A stretch of DNA of 9,565 nt from an uncultured bacterium (GTDB lineage: Bacteria > Bacteroidota > Bacteroidia > Bacteroidales > CAIWKO01): assembly GCA_903916135.1 (NCBI GenBank), contig CAIWVT010000668.1:1-9565 (forward strand). Reading direction: 5' to 3'. Below are positions 5,094-9,565 of this stretch, piece by piece. How positions within the stretch are numbered: position 1 is the first letter of the stretch; each line of letters begins with the position of its first letter. The notes beneath the pieces are model-generated. The model searched no databases, was not told the DNA's origin, and saw only the letters and a program-made list of their open reading frames with translations. Both the position numbers and the translations under genes were made by a program.

Positions 5094-7484
5094 ATGAAAA
5101 ATACATTATTATATTTCTTCTGCACCGTTTTGATGTCTTTAGCTCTTAGCATCAGAATTTATGCTCAGGAAATAAATTGCTTAGATTGCCATGAAAATTT
5201 AGTTGCAAAAACTGTTCACGACAAAGTAATTAAATGCAACGATTGTCATAATGATATAGTGAATGAAGACCATGCCGGAAAAGCAAAAAAAGTTGACTGC
5301 AAGAAATGTCATGCCGCTTTGGATGAGCAAATGAAAAATGATGTGCATCGCAAATTGGTACATCTTACAGAAGAAAAAGCTCCTAATTGCAAATTATGTC
5401 ATGGAACACACAAAATTGTTTCGCCAAAAACAGTAGCGAATAAAGAAACTGTTTATTGTGGCAAGTGTCACAAAAGCGGTATCATGGCTGTCCCCTACCA
5501 TACGGTTAGCAATGTGAGCGATAATTGTTCCAAATGCCATAGCAATAAAAATCATAAGCAAGAATTAGAGAAATCGGTTCACAAAAATTTATCGTGCTCC
5601 AATTGCCATAGCTATGTGGTGAACAATATGGATAGTCATCAAAAAGCTCCAAAAGATGGAGTTTTGGCTGATTGTTATTTATGTCATAATGCTATTGCAA
5701 AAGAACACAAAGAAAGTATTCATGGATTGTCTATCACCGAAGGGATAAACGAAGCAGCACAATGTTGGAGTTGTCATGGTTCGCATAATATCTATCCTGT
5801 TAAAGATAAAAATAGCAAAGTGTATCCTACGAATTTGGTAACAACATGCAGCAAATGTCATGACGATCCAGCTTTTATTAAGAAATATTCTTTATCGCTT
5901 ATCCAACCCGGAAAACTATACTCATCAAGTGTTCATGGTAAATTGGTGAGTTCAGGAAGTAAAAATGCTCCAACATGTGTTACGTGTCATGGAAAACATA
6001 ATATTAAGAATAGAGTTCAGGACGGTTCCATGATTTCGAGTATCAATTTGCCAAATACTTGCGAAAAATGCCACAAAAAGATTACGGAAGATTACGAAAA
6101 ATCTATTCACTGGATAGCGGTTAAAAAAGGTATTCGCAGTGCTCCTACCTGTAATGATTGCCATAGTGAACATAGCATACAAGCAATCAATACAGTAAAC
6201 AAACGTGATGAAATCTTGAAAATACAAGACAATACATGTTTAGAATGTCATCAGAATTTGATACTCTCCCAACGTTATGGTATGGAGAACATGAATGTGA
6301 AGAGTTACCAAGATAGTTATCACGGTTTGGCGGCGGCTCATGGCGATAAGAAAGCAGCTATGTGTGTTGATTGTCACAATGTGCATAAAATATTGCCGAA
6401 AGATCATCCAGAATCATCTATCAACAAAAATAATATCTTAGCAACATGTAAGAAATGCCATCCCGATGCTACAGAAACTTTTGCAAATAGCTATACGCAT
6501 ACCACCCAAGTTAGTTCGGCAGCCAATATTGAATGGTGGGTGCGCACTATTTATTTTTGGTTAATTGTGATTGTTATAGGGTTTATGCTTGTACACAATC
6601 TTATGATTCTTTGGTATGAATTGCGTGCTCGCTACCAAAAATCCAAGACAGTGATACGTATTCCACGCTTTACCCGTAATGAATTGATACAACATACCCT
6701 CTTGTTGAGCTCTTTTATTATATTAGCAATAACGGGTTTCTTGTTGAAGTTTCCCGATACCGCTTTAGGCAATATTATGCATATCATTGGTTTCAACGAA
6801 GTCATACGTCAATGGACCCACAGAATTGCTGCCGTTATCATGATGGTTTTATCCATATATCATGCGTATTATTTAATAGGTACTTCGCGCGGACGTGATG
6901 TATTGAGAGGATTGTTTCCTAAATTTAGCGACCTTTCGCAAGCCATGGATACTATCATGTATTATTTACGCTTTCGGAAGAAACATCCTGCATACTATAA
7001 TTATAATTACATAGAAAAATTGGAGTATTGGGCATTAATTTGGGGTACTTTGGTGATGGGATTCACAGGATTGGTGTTATGGTTTCCAACCATGGTAGGC
7101 AATTGGGCACCTGTTTGGTTTATAAAAGTGAGCGAAATTGTGCATTTTTACGAAGCTATTTTAGCTACCCTCGCTATTGTTGTTTGGCATTGGTTTTTCG
7201 TTATTTTCCACCCGAAAGAATATCCGGTCAGTTTCACGGTTATCAATGGACAAATGTCGGTGGAACATTATAAAGGCGAACATCGCTTGCAATACAATAA
7301 AGTGATTTTGGAATATTTCGAAATAAAAAATGAACAACGCACACTAAAAACTGCAAGTCATTTCACACGTCATTTCATCAAAGCTATTGAAAACAATGGT
7401 ATTTCGATGGATGAATTTGTGTATCATGAATTGGAAAAGGACAACGAATTGAGAGCTTTTGTTGCTGAGCAAGCAAAAAAGTAA
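5094..7484 (+). CDS. 16-heme cytochrome c fused to a cytochrome b membrane domain (CbcL-like paralogue)
   Basis: This 796-residue protein is the second predicted inner-membrane quinone-linked cytochrome. The signal peptide ends near 'RIYAQ' (about residue 25). Sixteen CxxCH sites begin at residues 29, 48, 69, 99, 122, 145, 168, 194, 224, 252, 295, 323, 353, 382, 424 and 452. The first seven have short spacings (19-30) unlike the upstream paralogue. Hemes 8-13 (gaps 30, 28, 43, 28, 30) match hemes 3-8 of its octaheme unit (gaps 30, 28, 45, 28, 30). Membrane helices lie near 481-507, 531-551, 571-595, 645-664 and 684-705. Histidines 534, 576, 590, 684 and 699 are at positions equivalent to those in the paralogue and are candidate b-heme ligands. 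The sixth helix of the paralogue is absent. Instead, about 90 residues (706-796) form a charged tail predicted to be cytoplasmic. The gene follows a strong hairpin and ends before a clear terminator. It is either a functional partner of, or an alternative to, the 19-heme protein. Confidence 0.9.
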   Translation: MKNTLLYFFCTVLMSLALSIRIYAQEINCLDCHENLVAKTVHDKVIKCNDCHNDIVNEDHAGKAKKVDCKKCHAALDEQMKNDVHRKLVHLTEEKAPNCKLCHGTHKIVSPKTVANKETVYCGKCHKSGIMAVPYHTVSNVSDNCSKCHSNKNHKQELEKSVHKNLSCSNCHSYVVNNMDSHQKAPKDGVLADCYLCHNAIAKEHKESIHGLSITEGINEAAQCWSCHGSHNIYPVKDKNSKVYPTNLVTTCSKCHDDPAFIKKYSLSLIQPGKLYSSSVHGKLVSSGSKNAPTCVTCHGKHNIKNRVQDGSMISSINLPNTCEKCHKKITEDYEKSIHWIAVKKGIRSAPTCNDCHSEHSIQAINTVNKRDEILKIQDNTCLECHQNLILSQRYGMENMNVKSYQDSYHGLAAAHGDKKAAMCVDCHNVHKILPKDHPESSINKNNILATCKKCHPDATETFANSYTHTTQVSSAANIEWWVRTIYFWLIVIVIGFMLVHNLMILWYELRARYQKSKTVIRIPRFTRNELIQHTLLLSSFIILAITGFLLKFPDTALGNIMHIIGFNEVIRQWTHRIAAVIMMVLSIYHAYYLIGTSRGRDVLRGLFPKFSDLSQAMDTIMYYLRFRKKHPAYYNYNYIEKLEYWALIWGTLVMGFTGLVLWFPTMVGNWAPVWFIKVSEIVHFYEAILATLAIVVWHWFFVIFHPKEYPVSFTVINGQMSVEHYKGEHRLQYNKVILEYFEIKNEQRTLKTASHFTRHFIKAIENNGISMDEFVYHELEKDNELRAFVAEQAKK

Positions 7485-7504
7485 AAGGAATCAAATAATA
7501 TACA

Positions 7505-7543
7505 AAAAGAGGCTTTCTCGAAAGGGTAAGCCTCTTTTCTTTT
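7505..7543 (+). terminator. Intrinsic terminator ending the cytochrome locus
   Basis: An 11-pair stem (7505-7515 with 7528-7538, core AGAGGCTT) continues after one T-T mismatch into three more pairs capped by a GAAA tetraloop (7520-7523). The 3' side is T-rich through 7543. It separates the cytochrome genes from the unrelated gene downstream. Confidence 0.88.
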
Positions 7544-7595
7544 ATAGAAAAAAATGGGTTATGGTATATGTTCAAAATAAAATTATAGAAAATAT

Positions 7596-7626
7596 TTTGT
7601 CGGTTAAAAGATTGTAATTACATTTG
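7596..7626 (+). promoter_or_regulatory. Bacteroidota promoter for the downstream gene
   Basis: TTTG at 7596-7599 and TACATTTG at 7619-7626 match the Bacteroidota -33 (TTG/TTTG) and -7 (TAnnTTTG) elements exactly, with the preferred 19-base spacing. Transcription would begin near 7632-7634, giving a very short leader before the ATG at 7646. It is the best promoter in the window. Confidence 0.68.
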
Positions 7627-7645
7627 TAAAATATTTTGATTCTAT

Positions 7646-9565
7646 ATGACTAAAGATGCGACTACATCCTCCCCTATTTTACCCTTTCCAAATGATGATA
7701 TTTGGATAGAAGATTTTGTGTTGCAGAATCTCATGTCGTTCAAAGCATATAACATTTGTTTTGAATCGAATTTGGATACACTATTTTCAATTTTAGATTA
7801 TTATTTTGAGCATAAATCGTTCAATAATCTACGAAAATGCACCTCCGAAATCAATCAGGAGTTGATGGGTTTTTGTGAGCAATATGAGCCGCAAACCACC
7901 TTTTTATTAGAACGAAATCAGAAAAAGCCTATTTCGGAATTGATAGATGGCTTACCTTTATTATATAAGGATGCCTTTGTGGCTTATGTTGAGTTTTTTA
8001 TTTCAAGATTAAATGCTAGAACAAAAAAATCTATTCATAAAATATATAAGAATAGGAATCTTATCGGTTTTGTTGAGAAAATTTCTGAACCGGATTTGAG
8101 CCTTAATATCTCACAAAAGCAATTAATGATTTTCATATCAAATGTTGAATGCTTGGCGCACAATATGGATTTTATAAAACGCAATAGATTTATAAAACTT
8201 CATATCAAAGCAATTATAAAAAATATTCCTATTTATTACGATTTTGATAAAGATGTTGTTCTTGAATCATTTTTTGATGAGTATAATAATTTAAAAATTT
8301 TTAAGCTACTTGATTATTATATCAAAGATAACTATATTGGTTCTAAAATATATGCAGCCTGCTTGTATAGCAAATATATGCAAAATGACGAAAAATATTT
8401 TAGCCATAAACAAATACAAAAGAAAATAAAGAATTCAGAAAGATATTTCAAAAGATTTTTAGCCAAAATTCCTAAACGAATCTTTGATGTCTTTTTGAAC
8501 AAATATATGCCTGTATATAAATATTTAGACAACGATATCCTTAGAGATACTGCTAGTTATATAGCTATTCCAGAGGATATTGTTGAAAGGATAAACGATG
8601 CAAATAATCTAACATTTACTACGAAATTATATCAATATTTTTTCAAGGTATATTTTCAACCCATGTACACGAACTTATATATCCGAAATAATGATGCCAG
8701 ACATAATTTATTTGGAACAGGAATTTTAATAAAAAATGTCTATTATAAAAGTTTCAATTTCAAAAAATTTATTGATGATTTGTATAAGTTACGACCTTTT
8801 AAATTAATGCATAAACAAGATATTCCATTTATTGCTTTCATTTCTAATTATAGAATTGTTAGAAATGATAGGAATTTTGATGCTATTGCTTCCATTTGTA
8901 AGCAAATCATTTCTTTAGAATTCAATATTAACGTGGATGAAAATGATAATTTTATCGTAAAATCTAATCATCAGAAAGAAAAATGGAAATACGTTTTTGA
9001 AATTCTGCAAAGTAATGATGCTCCCATGGAAATAAAAGATATTCAAGCAGCTATAATTAAAATTTATCCTGAAATATCATTTTCGATTTCACAAATCAGG
9101 ACTATTATTGCGAGAAAAAATGATATATTTATATATTTCGGCAGGGTAAGTACTTATGGATTGCTCGAATGGGAAAAGGAAAAAGAGGATATTAAAGGTG
9201 GAACTATTCGAAAAATGGTTGAAGACTTTTTAATGCAACAAGACACTCCTATGCATATTTCTGAAATATTAAACTATGTTATAAAATATAGAAAGAATAC
9301 AAATATACATAGTTTGGAGAGCAGTCTGCGGTCAGATACGCTTAACAGATTTATTTATCCTGGACGTTGTTTTTTTGGATTAAAGGCTAAAACATATCAA
9401 GCAGAACAATTAGTTTTGCATAATGAGTATAAATATATTGTTTTGACAAAAAAGGCTTTACGAAATATGTTTGGATGGGATATTAAAGATGTGATACGTT
9501 TTTATAAAAATAAATATAAAGACAGGGATACACATGTGGAAAATCATATCAATAAAAAAATAAAA
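7646..9565 (+). CDS. Protein with RpoA-CTD-like and tandem HARE-HTH-like domains (3' end outside window)
   Basis: This open frame of 640 codons has no stop before the window ends, so the C-terminus is missing. The start is the first ATG after an in-frame TGA at 7637. It is preceded by its own promoter and has no Shine-Dalgarno site. Residues about 22-80 ('VLQNLMSFKAYNICFES' to 'EINQELMGFCEQYE') resemble the alpha C-terminal domain of RNA polymerase, where 'LSVRAYNCLK' is followed by a hairpin and 'KSLEEI'. Residues about 110-430 are lysine-, asparagine- and tyrosine-rich, largely helical and not recognised. Residues about 446-510 and 518-580 each look like a HARE-HTH winged helix. The second reads 'TPMHISEILNYVI', then 'SLESSLRSD', then 'RFIYPGRCFFGLK'. 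Such domains occur in the Firmicutes RNA polymerase delta subunit and in some DNA-modification proteins. A role in transcription or DNA binding is inference; the missing end could carry a catalytic domain. It is functionally unlinked to the cytochromes as far as can be seen. Confidence 0.8.
   Translation, partial: MTKDATTSSPILPFPNDDIWIEDFVLQNLMSFKAYNICFESNLDTLFSILDYYFEHKSFNNLRKCTSEINQELMGFCEQYEPQTTFLLERNQKKPISELIDGLPLLYKDAFVAYVEFFISRLNARTKKSIHKIYKNRNLIGFVEKISEPDLSLNISQKQLMIFISNVECLAHNMDFIKRNRFIKLHIKAIIKNIPIYYDFDKDVVLESFFDEYNNLKIFKLLDYYIKDNYIGSKIYAACLYSKYMQNDEKYFSHKQIQKKIKNSERYFKRFLAKIPKRIFDVFLNKYMPVYKYLDNDILRDTASYIAIPEDIVERINDANNLTFTTKLYQYFFKVYFQPMYTNLYIRNNDARHNLFGTGILIKNVYYKSFNFKKFIDDLYKLRPFKLMHKQDIPFIAFISNYRIVRNDRNFDAIASICKQIISLEFNINVDENDNFIVKSNHQKEKWKYVFEILQSNDAPMEIKDIQAAIIKIYPEISFSISQIRTIIARKNDIFIYFGRVSTYGLLEWEKEKEDIKGGTIRKMVEDFLMQQDTPMHISEILNYVIKYRKNTNIHSLESSLRSDTLNRFIYPGRCFFGLKAKTYQAEQLVLHNEYKYIVLTKKALRNMFGWDIKDVIRFYKNKYKDRDTHVENHINKKIK

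Noticed and set aside
2300..6470. Frequent recurrence of TGTCATGG/TGCCAT-type octamers, resembling a short DNA repeat family.
   Set aside because: They are the codons of CxxCH heme sites followed by Gly, so protein constraint explains them.
7028..7273. An 81-codon + strand frame inside the second multiheme gene.
   Set aside because: It lies in another frame of a well-supported coding region and shows no signal or family feature. The minus-strand frames at 1641-1826, 2697-2885, 4666-4884, 5679-5861, 5952-6227, 7384-7575 and 8332-8532 are rejected for the same reason or for lack of any support.
2198..7484. The possibility that the multiheme proteins are octaheme nitrite, hydroxylamine or tetrathionate reductases.
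   Set aside because: All 35 heme sites are plain CxxCH, with no CxxCK catalytic heme seen, and both proteins end in a quinone-type cytochrome b domain, so an electron-transfer role fits better.

Overview
The window is AT-rich and looks like chromosomal DNA from a member of the Bacteroidota. The evidence for this is a DUF5777-type outer-membrane barrel, a lipoprotein cytochrome with a Bacteroidota-style lipobox, signal peptides ending in 'AQ', start codons mostly without a Shine-Dalgarno sequence, and at least one good Bacteroidota promoter (TTTG, 19 bp, TAnnTTTG). The genus cannot be named from the sequence.

Positions 1-7543 hold a five-gene electron-transfer locus, all on the + strand. Order: (i) a monoheme c-type cytochrome lipoprotein (189-560); (ii) a DUF5777 beta-barrel (604-1551); (iii) a small soluble class I cytochrome c (1663-2040) with an unusually strong ribosome binding site; (iv) a 930-residue cytochrome with 19 CxxCH sites fused to a six-helix cytochrome b membrane domain (2198-4990); (v) a 796-residue paralogue with 16 CxxCH sites fused to a five-helix cytochrome b domain and a cytoplasmic tail (5094-7484). 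Strong intrinsic-terminator-type hairpins lie after genes iii, iv and v. Together the five genes encode 37 predicted c-type hemes, plus b hemes in the two membrane domains.

How they may work together (inference): the two b/c fusions resemble the CbcL type of quinone oxidoreductase from Geobacter. They would pass electrons between the menaquinone pool and a chain of periplasmic hemes. The small cytochrome c could shuttle electrons across the periplasm, and the lipoprotein cytochrome plus barrel could form the outer-membrane end. No dedicated terminal reductase is visible, so the electron donor or acceptor is unknown. The most striking internal feature is that the 19-heme protein is a near-exact tandem duplication of an eight-heme module, with a repeat period of about 247 residues, followed by a three-heme partial copy.

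Positions 7646-9565 hold the first 640 codons of an unrelated gene that runs off the right edge. It has its own promoter. It appears to encode a protein with an N-terminal domain like the RNA polymerase alpha-subunit C-terminal domain and two tandem HARE-HTH-like winged-helix domains near the end of the visible part. Its function is unknown, but the architecture points to transcription or DNA binding.

No RNA genes, insertion sequences, CRISPR arrays or attachment sites were seen.
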